64,000 bases of DNA from the NCBI GenBank assembly GCA_945957605.1, contig CAMFLR010000008.1, positions 62,001 through 126,000 on the forward strand, written 5' to 3'. Shown piece by piece: positions 1-9,451 of this stretch (the first letter of the stretch is position 1; the number at the start of each line of letters is the position of its first letter). Below the pieces are notes generated by a model that ran no database searches, was not told the DNA's origin, and worked only from the letters and a program-made list of their open reading frames with translations. This DNA is from an uncultured Isosphaeraceae bacterium (GTDB lineage: Bacteria > Planctomycetota > Planctomycetia > Isosphaerales > Isosphaeraceae). Made by a program: the position numbers and the translations under genes.

Positions 1-20
1 CCAAACCCGCGCCGGTCGAA

Positions 21-1094
21 TTAGGTCCAGCGGAATCGCTTGAGAGCCCAGGCGAAGGTGCCGACGGTCCAGGCGCTGAGGACGAGCAAGGCCATCCAAA
101 CAACGCGGTCGCCCAGCCCAGCCCCCTCCAGCATGATCCCGCGCAGGGCCTGGAGTAACTGCGTGAGCGGCAGAGCCTGGATGAAAGGCTGAATCGCTTC
201 GGGGAAACGGTCGGACGAGAAGAACAGCCCGCCGAAAATCCACTGCGGCAGCATGACAAGGTTCATCATGCCGCTGACGCTTTCGGTCGTCTGCGCGCGA
301 GAGGCGAGCAGCAAACCAATCCCCGCGAACGCCAAAGCTCCCACCACTTCAACGAGCAAAAACAGCCCGATATTGCCGACGATCGGGACGCCGAAGAAGA
401 GAATCCCCATCCCCAACAGCACGAAGACGTCGGGAATAAGAAATGTCAGTCGCGCCAGTAGAACGGCGAGCAAGAAGTCGCGCCGGGGCATCGGCGTCGC
501 GGCGAACCGCTTGAGCAACTTGCCGATCCGGAAATTGACGAGCAAGAAACCAACGCCCCAAAGCCCGCCGCCCATCGTGTTCTGACCGATGAGGCCGGGA
601 ATGAGGAAGTCGATATACCGCCCGCCCGGCTTGGTTTCACGCTCGTCGCTGGTGACGATGGGGTCAGGGCGTCCGGCGGCTTTTTGCAGGACATCGTCGA
701 TTGCAGAGCGGGCCGCGGGAGCTTCGGGACGCGTTGGGTCGTAATGGTACGTCACTGACTTCGGCCCAATCGCCTCGATGACGAGCGGCGTTTTGCCAGT
801 GCGCAGGCGGCGTTTGGCTTCGACGTCGGAGTTGAGCAGGATTTTGAATTTCGGGTCGGACGGTCCGCTGGAAGCGTTGCGGGCTTCGACCGTCTTCAAG
901 ACGTCGGCCGAATGCGAATTCTCAATGAGGTCGGCGGTAATGGTTGGTGCTGAGGGCGACCGGAAGGCGATCCCCAGGCCGACCGCGAGGAGCGTTGGGA
1001 AGCCGTAGACCCAGAACAATCGTGCAGGCTGGCGATAAAACTCGCGCAGTCGCGTGAGGTAGAGCGATCGAAGCGGGTGATAGCTATCGGACAT
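21..1094 (-). CDS. ABC-2 type transporter permease
   Basis: Membrane-spanning subunit of an ABC exporter, 357 aa, with ABC-2 architecture. One N-terminal membrane segment (about residues 26-46) is followed by a long extracytoplasmic loop of about 120 residues. Five or so hydrophobic segments follow from about residue 165 to the C-terminus, including the stretch with LVNFRIGKLLKRFAATPM that is usual in this family. The ATG at 1094 opens with MSDSYHPLRSLYLTRLREF, a cytoplasmic amphipathic start. The partner ATPase lies upstream on the same strand, 348 bp away, so the two probably form one exporter. The substrate cannot be told from sequence; drug, lipid or polysaccharide export are all possible. 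Confidence 0.9.
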   Translation of the reverse strand: MSDSYHPLRSLYLTRLREFYRQPARLFWVYGFPTLLAVGLGIAFRSPSAPTITADLIENSHSADVLKTVEARNASSGPSDPKFKILLNSDVEAKRRLRTGKTPLVIEAIGPKSVTYHYDPTRPEAPAARSAIDDVLQKAAGRPDPIVTSDERETKPGGRYIDFLIPGLIGQNTMGGGLWGVGFLLVNFRIGKLLKRFAATPMPRRDFLLAVLLARLTFLIPDVFVLLGMGILFFGVPIVGNIGLFLLVEVVGALAFAGIGLLLASRAQTTESVSGMMNLVMLPQWIFGGLFFSSDRFPEAIQPFIQALPLTQLLQALRGIMLEGAGLGDRVVWMALLVLSAWTVGTFAWALKRFRWT

Positions 1095-1205
1095 GAGAGC
1101 GCCTGTATGGTTCTGGTTGAAGCCGGCCAGTCACAAGCCGATGGAAGGTTTTACTTTATGAGGACTTGCGCGGTCGAGATAACGGATACATTTAGGACTG
1201 GGTGG

Positions 1206-1310
1206 CCTGGACAACTTGTTGTCCAGGTAACGCAGCCACAAGAGGACAATGCGGAACTGTTTGCAACATCCTCTTGTCGCTTCGCGACCTGGACAAGCAA
1301 TTTGTCCCGG
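1206..1310. repeat. Nested foldback in the ABC ATPase-permease spacer
   Basis: The 348-bp spacer 1095-1442 holds no convincing gene. It carries four alternating copies of a CTGGACAA-type word. CCTGGACAAC (1206-1215) and GTTGTCCAGG (1218-1227) form a perfect 10-bp stem with a 2-nt loop. Alternatively, TTGTCCAGGT (1219-1228) pairs perfectly with ACCTGGACAA (1287-1296), enclosing a second perfect stem, ACAAGAGGA (1238-1246) with TCCTCTTGT (1269-1277). A further imperfect copy, TTGTCCCGG, sits at 1302-1310. The two folds are mutually exclusive. It could be a decayed mobile repeat or a leader-type switch on the minus-strand transcript; nothing here decides which. Confidence 0.6.
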
Positions 1311-1442
1311 CTACCCTGTTCCTCATTGTTCTCATGATCATTTGCGTAATACCTGTTGATCTCGATCGGAAGGTTCTTGCAGAGCCTGGTCCGCTCGGCA
1401 CACGGCATTTCGTGGCAATCGATTCGAATCATTCTCAATCAA

Positions 1443-2450
<1,008 letters not shown>

Positions 2451-2700
2451 GGGATCACGGTTCTCTGAGGCCGGGGCGGTTCTGGGAAAACAGCGAAGCC
2501 GCCGGGGAAGCCGCGTCAAAAATGCGCGTCACAGTCTAACCAATCGCTTAGGGCTCGCCCAGCCACCGGACCCGGACACACGACCCGGCGAACGGGTTCA
2601 AGCCGGGGGGCCGGCTGTTCCGATAGTTGGCGTTAAGGAAGGTCGACGGACGCGCCGGTGCGAACCGACGAGCCGGGCGTTCGTCAGGAGACGATGTGCG

Positions 2701-3918
2701 ATGGATCGAGACCGTTTCGCCCTGCCACACGCATCGACTTCCGCAGCCGGCGCGAACAAAACCGCGGGGCGCCTCATCTCTAGCCGTCTCAAGGGGCGGC
2801 ACCTCCTCGCGAAAGCCATCGACCACCACACGGGGCCGGTGCTGCTGACCGGCGACTACGGCGTCGGTAAAACCCGACTCCGCCAGGCCATCGAGGCTGA
2901 CTCAAAACCAGGCCGGTCGTGGGTGAATATCGACGTCGCACCAGCCACGACGGTGCCTGCGTTCTATTCACTGCTCAATCACGCGCTCGGCGTCGACGAT
3001 ACGTCACTCGACCGAGCCAAGCTGAGCGAATACCTCGGGTTGGAGCGGCTCGACAAATCCGAGTGGATTCTCGCCGTCGACGAGGCTCACAACCTCGACG
3101 ACCTCGTGCTCGAAGAAATCCGCCTGCTCTCAAACCGACTCGGGACTGGTGATGGCTTCGCGGCGATCTTGCTCGTTGGCCACACGACGCTCGTCCGCCG
3201 GCTTTCCTTTCGCGCAAACGAGGGGTTGGCCGAACGAATCACCGCTCACGTGCATTTGAGCCCGTTCGACGCCGATGAAGTCCTCGAACTGCTCAAACAC
3301 CACGACGCCAGGCGAGAATGGCCGGCCGAACTGGTCGAGCGAATTCACATCGTGACCGAGGGGCGTCCCGGGCGAATCGCCAGGCTGCTCCCGTTGATCG
3401 ACGAATCGGCGATCGAATCGGCTCCGGCCGCCAAAACGAAGGCGGACGCGCCCGCCGAACTTAAATCACAGCCCGTTGAGAGCTTCGAGCTCCGTCCCGA
3501 GCCGTTGGTTGGGCCGTCGAAACCGCCCCTTGTGGTGGAAGATGGGCTGATCGAAGTCGGCTGGGATTCCGATTCTGATGTAGATGAGTTGCTTGAAGCT
3601 GAAGACGAGTTAGAATCTGCCGACTCGCTGGTCGCGGAGATGGACTCCGACCACGAGGATCCGGAGCCAATCGAAGAGGGCGAGGAGCGGCTCAACGATC
3701 ACTACGCCGCGCTTCAGGCCTGGCAAGATTGGTCGGCTGCACACGAAAAGCCTGGCGACGTCGCCCAGCGACGCTGGCCGGAGGTCACTGAATCACAGGA
3801 CGAGACACCGTCGTCGCCAAGAGAAAAGACGCCAAACCTGTGGGTCGACGAGGAACACGGGTTTGCGCCATTGAGCCGACTTTTCGGGCGCAAGACACAG
3901 GAAAACGAGGCGGAATAA
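2701..3918 (+). CDS. ExeA-like AAA ATPase with acidic C-terminal tail
   Basis: P-loop ATPase of the ExeA/TniB-like AAA type, 405 aa from ATG 2701. Longer in-frame starts exist back to 2449, but they would overlap the divergent ABC gene's start and have a non-coding look. Walker A is GDYGVGKT (51-58), Walker B is ILAVDEAHN (about 123-131), and an AAA lid follows (residues 190-240). From about residue 260 the protein becomes a long acidic, low-complexity linker rich in Glu, Asp and Ser. It ends in a short region with WVDEEHGFAPLSRLFGRK. ExeA relatives act in secretion or transposition; no such partner is next door, so the job is unknown. It is divergent from the ABC operon. Confidence 0.8.
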   Translation: MDRDRFALPHASTSAAGANKTAGRLISSRLKGRHLLAKAIDHHTGPVLLTGDYGVGKTRLRQAIEADSKPGRSWVNIDVAPATTVPAFYSLLNHALGVDDTSLDRAKLSEYLGLERLDKSEWILAVDEAHNLDDLVLEEIRLLSNRLGTGDGFAAILLVGHTTLVRRLSFRANEGLAERITAHVHLSPFDADEVLELLKHHDARREWPAELVERIHIVTEGRPGRIARLLPLIDESAIESAPAAKTKADAPAELKSQPVESFELRPEPLVGPSKPPLVVEDGLIEVGWDSDSDVDELLEAEDELESADSLVAEMDSDHEDPEPIEEGEERLNDHYAALQAWQDWSAAHEKPGDVAQRRWPEVTESQDETPSSPREKTPNLWVDEEHGFAPLSRLFGRKTQENEAE

Positions 3919-4070
3919 CTCCAAGTCGTCGACTTGATGATATGATACTCGTGGAGATAGGCCCCGTGTACGTGGGTAGAATCCGTTGATGAAACAGTCC
4001 TCACGAGGCCGAAACCTATGGCAGTGAACGGCGATTGTCGTAAGACGTCGCAGCTTGCTGCTTTTTCTTC

Positions 4071-4218
4071 AAGAGCAGGTGCCGCCGGGTTGTGGAATTT
4101 GGTGCTCCCAGTTCCCTCACTTTCCCGAGTGAGGGCCGCGACAGCGGCTGATCCCATCTCGTGATCCATCTTTCGGGTGGCTCCCGGGCGAGACGCCTCA
4201 ACGACGGCACCTGCTCTT
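4071..4218. other. Multi-hairpin foldback, candidate structured RNA
   Basis: The 405-bp gap 3919-4323 lies between two convergent genes and has no convincing coding sequence. It holds a perfect 14-bp inverted repeat, AAGAGCAGGTGCCG (4071-4084) with CGGCACCTGCTCTT (4205-4218). Inside are four local hairpins: CCCTCACT/AGTGAGGG (4114-4135, 6-nt loop), GCCGC-GACA-GCGGC (4135-4148; it shares one base with the first, so they compete for it), CGGG/CCCG (4174-4186) and GGCG-AGA-CGCC (4187-4197). That is the layout of a closed multi-branch RNA. Neither flank has a terminator-like T run. A 15-bp palindrome, CAAGTCGTCGACTTG, sits at 3922-3936, followed by TATGAT at 3941. No known RNA family was recognised. 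Confidence 0.5.
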
Positions 4219-4323
4219 GCTACTCTTACTCGCTGAGATTGACACAGTTTCCGTTTGGTATCAGCACTTGTGAATTCGCTGTCCCCGGCGTGAAGCGCCG
4301 CGAAGTCCTCCGTCACGCGTTCA

Positions 4324-4908
4324 TTAGCGTTGCCCGTCCGGCTTGATCTGGCCGACGCACAGCCAGGTATGCGGCGGATCTGATCGGATCGGTTCGCTCA
4401 CGGCTGAGCCGACGTAGACGTGATGCTCTTTGGCTTCTGGCGAGTCAGGGGTGGCGAACACTGCGCGTAAAATCAGCGGGCCGTCGAGGTGGTCGAGGAG
4501 TTCTGCGGGAATGCTCCAGGAACCGTCCTGTAACTTGAGGTAGTCTGTCCTTGATTTACGCGGTTTGAGCTCAGAGTAATCCGGCCAATCTAAGCTGTAG
4601 GTATACGCATTTCCATTTGGCTTGATCTGATAGTGAGATTCGCCGTTGGCGGTGAGCACCGTAACTTTCAAAGTAATAAGTCCGTGGTCCCAACTGCCGC
4701 CCCGTGACCAGAGTCGGACGGTACGCGGCGAATCGTTGATCAATTCGACGGTCGCGACCTGCGCTTCGCGAAACCCTGGCTGCGGCAATTTGAGACGAAC
4801 AGCGACATGCGGCGGCCCCTTTTCTGAAGAATTGGGCGTGCATCCGATCGTAAAGATCGCGAACAATAGAAGCACGACAGGAAGGTTGCGGTTGAGCCAT
4901 TTGCACAT
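4324..4908 (-). CDS. Predicted lipoprotein, unknown function
   Basis: Hypothetical lipoprotein of 194 aa. The start at 4908 (MCKWLNRNLPVV) gives a compact signal peptide ending in a lipobox-like FTIGC at about residues 19-23. A start six codons upstream is possible but would precede the charged region. The mature part looks like a beta-rich soluble domain, with AVRLKLPQPGFREAQVATVEL and PRTVRLWSRGGSWDHGLITL segments. It contains no catalytic motif I recognise. Sorting to the inner or outer membrane is inferred from the lipobox only. No operon partner; the neighbouring small lipoprotein gene is upstream on the same strand. Confidence 0.7.
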   Translation of the reverse strand: MCKWLNRNLPVVLLLFAIFTIGCTPNSSEKGPPHVAVRLKLPQPGFREAQVATVELINDSPRTVRLWSRGGSWDHGLITLKVTVLTANGESHYQIKPNGNAYTYSLDWPDYSELKPRKSRTDYLKLQDGSWSIPAELLDHLDGPLILRAVFATPDSPEAKEHHVYVGSAVSEPIRSDPPHTWLCVGQIKPDGQR

Positions 4909-5093
4909 GGTTCCGCCCGTCGGCATAGATTGATCCGGCGCTCATCGCTATGGATCGAGACGCGGCCGGCCAACTAGATAGACGCCAGTTTTGTCGAGTT
5001 CGTTGTCAGAAATCCTAAAATTCGATGGAGGTAGGTCCACAAGCATTAAAGACGGAGAGGCGCAATCGGCGGTCAGGTTCCTCGACTGTCTGG

Positions 5094-5276
5094 TCAATAC
5101 ACCGTTCGACCTCGGATGCGATTCTGGAATTTGTAACGTCCCTGGTACTCCGGATGCTCATTCAGTCGACGAAGTTCCTCACTCTTTGCCATCATCCAGT
5201 GTCCGAGGCGCGTCTGTGGTTGGGCGCAACCCGGAACGGCAATGAGTAACGCAATCAATAAAAGAAACCGGTTCAT
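5094..5276 (-). CDS. Small predicted lipoprotein
   Basis: 60-aa hypothetical protein. From ATG 5276 (MNRFLLLIALLIAVPGC) it has a short signal peptide with a clean lipobox, VPGC at residues 14-17. The mature part of about 44 residues is polar and basic (MAKSEELRRLNEHPEYQGRY) and contains no cysteine other than the lipidated one. A start 12 codons upstream would put arginines ahead of the signal and is less likely. Tiny lipoproteins of this type are common in planctomycetes and are often missed. Function unknown. Confidence 0.6.
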   Translation of the reverse strand: MNRFLLLIALLIAVPGCAQPQTRLGHWMMAKSEELRRLNEHPEYQGRYKFQNRIRGRTVY

Positions 5277-5545
5277 GGTTCGATCCCGTCGAACTAAGCT
5301 ATGCTCCCTCATTCGATTTCATCGACATCTCGAACGCGCAGAAATCTCTTGTTTCCAAGGATGTTTTGCAGTGGTAGCCGTTACAGTCTGTCGCCTCGAT
5401 GCAAATTACGAGGCGTGTGCGATTTCAATCACGATGTGGCGTTAGTACCGCGAACCATGTGATTTGCTTGACGGTCAGCTTGCCCGATCGTTATAAAAAC
5501 GACTGATTTACGATTCATTTCCGGCGATTTTGAGCTTTTTATTTC

Positions 5546-6298
5546 ATGTCGAATCCCGACGCGTCCGCCTCGCAGCCAAGACTTCTCGTGTCGCTCGCGA
5601 CTTACGACGAAGCTCAAAACCTCGAAGCGCTCGTTCATGAGATTCGCAATCACGCGCCCCTCGCCGAAATCCTCGTCATCGACGACAATTCGCCCGACGG
5701 CACTGGCCAGATCGCCGATCGCCTACGCGACACATTTCCCGGCATCCACGTCATTCATCGCGCCAACAAGCAAGGGCTTGGCACGGCCGTCGTCGCCGGA
5801 ATGCAATACGCCATCGATCACGGCTTCGACTACTTCCTCAATCTCGACGCCGACTTTTCTCACCCGCCCCGATTTATCCCTGCCTTACTCGCAGGGATGG
5901 ATCGTCACGATGTGATGATCGGCTCGCGCTATGTTCCGGGCGGTGGTGTTGAGGGGGAATTCAATTTCAAGCGCAAGTTTATGAGCACGGGTATCAACTG
6001 GTATGCCCGGCTCTTGCTTGGATTGCGCACCAAGGACAACAGCGGCTCGTTCCGGTGCTATCGCGTATCGAAGTTGAAACTCATCGACTTCTCAAAAATC
6101 AAGTCGCGCGGTTATTCGTTCATGGAAGAGATTCTTTACTGGTGCCGCACCGTTGGCTGCACGATGGGCGAAACGCCTATTCTCTTCGAGAATCGCCGGT
6201 CGGGATATTCAAAAATCAACAAGCGAGAAGCCGTTAAGGCGTTGCAGATTATTCTGTTGCTCGGATTGGGCCGGCCGTTCGTCAAACGAACCGCATGA
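5546..6298 (+). CDS. Polyprenol monophosphomannose synthase-like glycosyltransferase (GT2)
   Basis: GT2-family enzyme of the Dpm1 type, 250 aa, predicted to transfer mannose (or another sugar) from a nucleotide sugar to polyprenyl phosphate at the cytoplasmic membrane face. The GT-A fold is clear: VSLATYDEAQNL near the N-terminus, the DDNSPDGT nucleotide-binding motif at about residue 48, LDADFSHPP carrying the metal-binding DxD at about 102, GSRYVPGG at about 130, and the C-terminal RRSGYSKI characteristic of Dpm1. There is no C-terminal membrane domain, so it is the short soluble form. It has no operon partner; a terminator follows 6 bp downstream but serves the opposite strand best. Confidence 0.9.
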   Translation: MSNPDASASQPRLLVSLATYDEAQNLEALVHEIRNHAPLAEILVIDDNSPDGTGQIADRLRDTFPGIHVIHRANKQGLGTAVVAGMQYAIDHGFDYFLNLDADFSHPPRFIPALLAGMDRHDVMIGSRYVPGGGVEGEFNFKRKFMSTGINWYARLLLGLRTKDNSGSFRCYRVSKLKLIDFSKIKSRGYSFMEEILYWCRTVGCTMGETPILFENRRSGYSKINKREAVKALQIILLLGLGRPFVKRTA

Positions 6299-6303
6299 AA
6301 TGA

Positions 6304-6342
6304 CAAAACACGATCGGGACGAGTGGTCCCGTCCGGATCGTG
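6304..6342 (-). terminator. Rho-independent terminator of the small paralogue pair
   Basis: CACGATC (6309-6315) pairs with GATCGTG (6336-6342), with an inner GGGAC/GTCCC stem. Read on the minus strand, the stem is followed by TTTTGTCATTT, so it terminates the operon ending at 6378. It may also stop the plus-strand glycosyltransferase transcript. Confidence 0.65.
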
Positions 6343-6377
6343 CTTGCGTGTTATTGTGCGTGTGGGCAGACGAGCGA

Positions 6378-6773
6378 TCAGACCGTTTGGCCGTCGTATT
6401 CGCGGACGGTCACATAAACTTCCTGGCAGGTTTCCGCGATGCGGTCGCCGAGACCTTGGTGCTTGGTCTCGAGCTGCGTCGAATACATCGCCAGGATCTT
6501 GCAGAGGAAGGTCGCTTGCGAGCCTTCTGCTTCGTGCACGAGCTGGTCGAGCGAATCCTCGATCTGGTCGGCGAGGTAGAGCAGGAACTGGGCCTGGCCC
6601 TTCACGTCGGCGAGTGCCTTGAAGAGGTCGGGCGAGATCGACGGAGCGGGTGCTTCGTCGTCGTAAGGCGTCTCGACGGGCGGTGCCGAGGTCACGCTGA
6701 GTGCTGAGGACGGACGGGACGAGACGAACGCGTTGCCGATCGGTGCGCGCTGAGCGGTGGCGGAAGCATTCAT
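6378..6773 (-). CDS. Small helical protein, paralogue of its upstream neighbour
   Basis: 131-aa protein of unknown function. The ATG at 6773 overlaps the stop of the preceding gene by 4 nt (ATGA), which indicates translational coupling. The first 50 residues are low complexity (Ala, Ser, Pro, acidic). Residues about 52-120 are predicted helical, starting LFKALADVKGQAQFLLYL and containing FLCKILAMYSTQLE. That helical block aligns with residues 20-90 of the upstream protein: matched positions are QF-x-x-YL, FL-x-x-L-I/L-x-M and the following L pattern. The two therefore look like products of a tandem duplication, perhaps forming a heteromer. No enzyme motif, signal peptide or membrane segment is visible. 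Confidence 0.75.
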   Translation of the reverse strand: MNASATAQRAPIGNAFVSSRPSSALSVTSAPPVETPYDDEAPAPSISPDLFKALADVKGQAQFLLYLADQIEDSLDQLVHEAEGSQATFLCKILAMYSTQLETKHQGLGDRIAETCQEVYVTVREYDGQTV

Positions 6774-7081
6774 GCTGCGTCTCCGTTCTCGTGGAAGGAG
6801 GAGGCGTTGTCCTCGCTCACCGCGGCTTCGAGCGAGTGGCAAAGCTCGCCCACGAGCCGCATGTTCTCGCATTCGACTGCGAGATTGGAGGCGTGCATTT
6901 CGATCAGTTGGCGGAGGAAGATTTTTGTACCTGGGTCGCTCTCACCCTGGAACCGATCGACGTCGGCCACTGCCGCGCGAACGAGGTAATCCATGAATTG
7001 GAGCTTGCCTCGGATCGAGGTGCAGAGTTTCTCGAGGTGCGAGAGGTCCGAACGATAGGGTGCGGAACTAAGTTGTGACAT
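6770..7081 (-). CDS. Small helical protein, first of a paralogous pair
   Basis: 103-aa protein of unknown function. The start chosen is ATG 7081 (MSQLSSAPYRSDLSHLEKL), preceded by AAGGAGAG. A longer frame runs upstream to 7450 but reads as non-coding, with Cys- and Arg-rich sequence. The body is helical: LEKLCTSIRGKLQFMDYL, then FLRQLIEMHASNLAVECENM. It overlaps the next gene by 4 nt. Its helical core aligns with that of the downstream protein, so the pair probably arose by duplication and diverged. No membrane segment or enzymatic motif was seen. The long leader upstream contains two hairpins (see 7209-7256). Confidence 0.72.
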   Translation of the reverse strand: MSQLSSAPYRSDLSHLEKLCTSIRGKLQFMDYLVRAAVADVDRFQGESDPGTKIFLRQLIEMHASNLAVECENMRLVGELCHSLEAAVSEDNASSFHENGDAA

Positions 7082-7208
7082 CCTTATCTGCTCTCCTTGA
7101 TCCGATAGGACTTGCGCCGGCGGGGATTCCATTGATCTGTCCAAGAACTGGACGAGATGAACCGGGACAATCCCTATATAACTCCTTCGCAAGCGCGTGA
7201 CGATAAGC

Positions 7209-7256
7209 GTCAGCAATCGTGCTGACCTACTCGGAACGAGAGTCAGCGTGACTCTC
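7209..7256. promoter_or_regulatory. Tandem hairpins in a divergent intergenic region
   Basis: The 472-bp gap 7082-7553 separates the divergent small-protein operon and aroF, and I see no gene in it. Two perfect hairpins stand 11 bp apart: GTCAGCA (7209-7215) with TGCTGAC (7220-7226), loop ATCG, and GAGAGTCA (7238-7245) with TGACTCTC (7249-7256), loop GCG. They share a GTCAG/CTGAC-like core. There is no T run after either, so they are not simple terminators. They could be an operator pair or part of a structured 5' leader for either gene. Confidence 0.45.
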
Positions 7257-7553
7257 TGGTCAAGAAGATAACATAGGACCCGATAACCGTCCGAAAACCT
7301 AGAGCAGTAAAGAACTTGTGACAGAACTCTGTCGTTGCAATCGGCACAATTGTTACGTTCAGAACTTTTTTGGTAATCGTTCAGGTTGGCGTCAGCATTC
7401 GAACCAGCATGATGCCGTTTTTCAGCAAAGCGCATGGATTTGCGCTTCACGTCAGCCTAGCGACCGGTTAAACTCTTCGGTTCACTCACGAACGAGGTCC
7501 AGACCCGGCCGCACGCACGCTTGCGCGGGTTCGACAGCGAGGGCGACGCGACG

Positions 7554-8591
7554 ATGATCATCGTGCTGAAACCGCATCCGACTCCCGAGCAGATCCAGCA
7601 TGTGATCGACCGGATCGTCGAACTGGGTTTTACACCGCACCTGAGCCAAGGGGTTTCCCGCACGATCATTGGTGTGATCGGCGATGAGGAAAAGCTCCAG
7701 GTTCAACCGCTCCAGGCGATTGAGGGCGTCGAGCAGGTGGTTCCGATCCTCAAACCCTACAAGCTGGCGAGCCGCGAATTCCACGCGGAAGACTCGCAGT
7801 TCGACATCAAGGGGATCAAGGTCGGCGGCGGCCATCTCATGATGATCGCTGGCCCCTGTGCCATTGAAAGCGAGCCGGTTCTCGTCGAGATCGCCGAAAA
7901 GGTAAAGGAAGCCGGCGCAAACATCCTGCGAGGCGGCGCCTTCAAGCCCCGTACAAGCCCTTACAGCTTCCAGGGTTTGGGCGAAGACGGCCTCAAGATC
8001 CTCAAAGCGACGGGCGAACGATTTGGCATGCCGGTCGTCACCGAGGTGATGGACCCTCGCCAGGTTGAGCTGGTCGTGAAGTACGCCGACATCATCCAGA
8101 TCGGCGCCCGCAACATGCAGAACTTCGACCTGCTCAAGGAAGTGGGCCGCACTCGCCTGCCGGTTCTGCTCAAGCGCGGACTCGCGGCGACGGTGAAGGA
8201 TCTGCTCATGTCGGCCGAGTACGTGCTGGCGCAGGGCAATCGCCGGGTGATTCTGTGCGAGCGCGGAGTCAAGAGCTTCGAAGACAGCACCCGCAACATG
8301 CTCGACCTGTCGATCGTCCCGAACGCCAAGGGAATGAGCCACCTGCCGATCATTGTGGACCCGAGCCACGCAACCGGCCGGCCCGACCTGATTCCGGCGA
8401 TGGCGCGTGCGGCGGTGGCCGCGGGAGCCGACGGCGTGCATATCGAGGTGCATTCTTGCCCCGAGAAGGCATTGTCTGACGGGCCGCAAGCCTTGCTGCC
8501 GAACCAATATGCGACGCTGATGAACGAACTTCGTGCCCTGGCCGAAGTGATGAACCGTACGATCGACGAGTGTGAAGGGGTGACTGTCTGA
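7554..8591 (+). CDS. aroF: 3-deoxy-7-phosphoheptulonate synthase (AroF/AroG type I-beta)
   Basis: First enzyme of the shikimate pathway: condenses phosphoenolpyruvate and erythrose 4-phosphate to DAHP. 345 aa from ATG 7554 ([15 protein letters not shown]), with an N-terminal ferredoxin-like regulatory domain (about residues 1-70) as in the Thermotoga-type enzyme. The barrel domain shows GPCAIES (about 98), [34 protein letters not shown] and ILCERG, which carry the metal and substrate ligands. The N-terminal domain suggests feedback control by an aromatic amino acid, from family knowledge. Its stop overlaps the tpiA start by 1 nt. Confidence 0.96.
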   Translation: MIIVLKPHPTPEQIQHVIDRIVELGFTPHLSQGVSRTIIGVIGDEEKLQVQPLQAIEGVEQVVPILKPYKLASREFHAEDSQFDIKGIKVGGGHLMMIAGPCAIESEPVLVEIAEKVKEAGANILRGGAFKPRTSPYSFQGLGEDGLKILKATGERFGMPVVTEVMDPRQVELVVKYADIIQIGARNMQNFDLLKEVGRTRLPVLLKRGLAATVKDLLMSAEYVLAQGNRRVILCERGVKSFEDSTRNMLDLSIVPNAKGMSHLPIIVDPSHATGRPDLIPAMARAAVAAGADGVHIEVHSCPEKALSDGPQALLPNQYATLMNELRALAEVMNRTIDECEGVTV

Positions 8592-9373
8592 TGCGACCGC
8601 TGTTCATTGCCGGCAACTGGAAGATGAACCCGGGTACCTCCGAGGCCGCCGTTGCCCTCGCCGAAGCGGTGAAGGCGGGCGTGGGTCAGGAGACACGGGT
8701 TCGGGTCGCACTTTGCCCGCCGTCGGTCTTCCTCAACGCGGTCGATGGCGTGCTGGAAAACTCTCCTATCGGCCTGGGCGCCCAGAACATGCACTGGAAG
8801 GCCGACGGAGCCTACACCGGTGAGCTGTCGGGCTCGATGCTCGTCGACGCCGGTTGCACGCACGTCATCCTCGGCCACTCGGAACGCCGCCACGGCATGC
8901 ACGAGACGAGCCAGGAGGTCAACGAAAAGCTCAAGGCCGCCCTCGCTGCCAAGCTGATCCCGATCGTTTGCATCGGCGAGACCCTCGTCGAGCGCGAAGC
9001 GCACAAGACCGACGAGGTCGTGGGCACTCAGCTCGAAGAGTCGCTCAAGGGCTTGACCGCCGAGGAAATGAACGGCGTTGTTCTTGCCTACGAACCGGTC
9101 TGGGCGATCGGCACTGGCAAGACGGCGACCCCGGCTCAAGCTCAGCACGTGCACGCGTTCATTCGCAGCATGCTTCGCGAAATCTTTGGCGAAGCGACGG
9201 CGAGCCGTGTCATTGTCCAATACGGTGGAAGCGTGAAGCCGGAAAACGCGGCCGACCTGCTGGCGTGCCCGGATATCGACGGCTCGCTCGTCGGCGGTGC
9301 CAGCCTGAAGGCGGCTGATTTCCTCGGAATCATCAACGCCGGCCTGGCCGTCACCGCGAAGGGCAAGGCCTGA
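8591..9373 (+). CDS. tpiA: Triosephosphate isomerase
   Basis: Interconverts dihydroxyacetone phosphate and glyceraldehyde 3-phosphate in glycolysis and gluconeogenesis; cytoplasmic. 260 aa, full length for the family. The active-site elements are all present: NWKMN (Asn and Lys, residues 7-11), ILGHSERR with the electrophilic His, [13 protein letters not shown] with the catalytic Glu and the flexible loop, and [10 protein letters not shown] plus GGAS at the phosphate site. The ATG overlaps the aroF stop (TGATG), so translation is coupled. secG follows 78 bp downstream. Confidence 0.98.
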   Translation: MRPLFIAGNWKMNPGTSEAAVALAEAVKAGVGQETRVRVALCPPSVFLNAVDGVLENSPIGLGAQNMHWKADGAYTGELSGSMLVDAGCTHVILGHSERRHGMHETSQEVNEKLKAALAAKLIPIVCIGETLVEREAHKTDEVVGTQLEESLKGLTAEEMNGVVLAYEPVWAIGTGKTATPAQAQHVHAFIRSMLREIFGEATASRVIVQYGGSVKPENAADLLACPDIDGSLVGGASLKAADFLGIINAGLAVTAKGKA

Positions 9374-9451
9374 TTTTAAGGTCGCCCTGGCGACAATTGT
9401 CGCGCCGTCGCAGGAATTCTCACTTATTCGTGCATCGCAAGGACTCCGGTA

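Noticed and set aside
6770-7450. Longer form (226 aa) of the first small paralogue
   Set aside because: The additional N-terminal 123 residues look non-coding and cross the two hairpins; ATG 7081 has a ribosome site.
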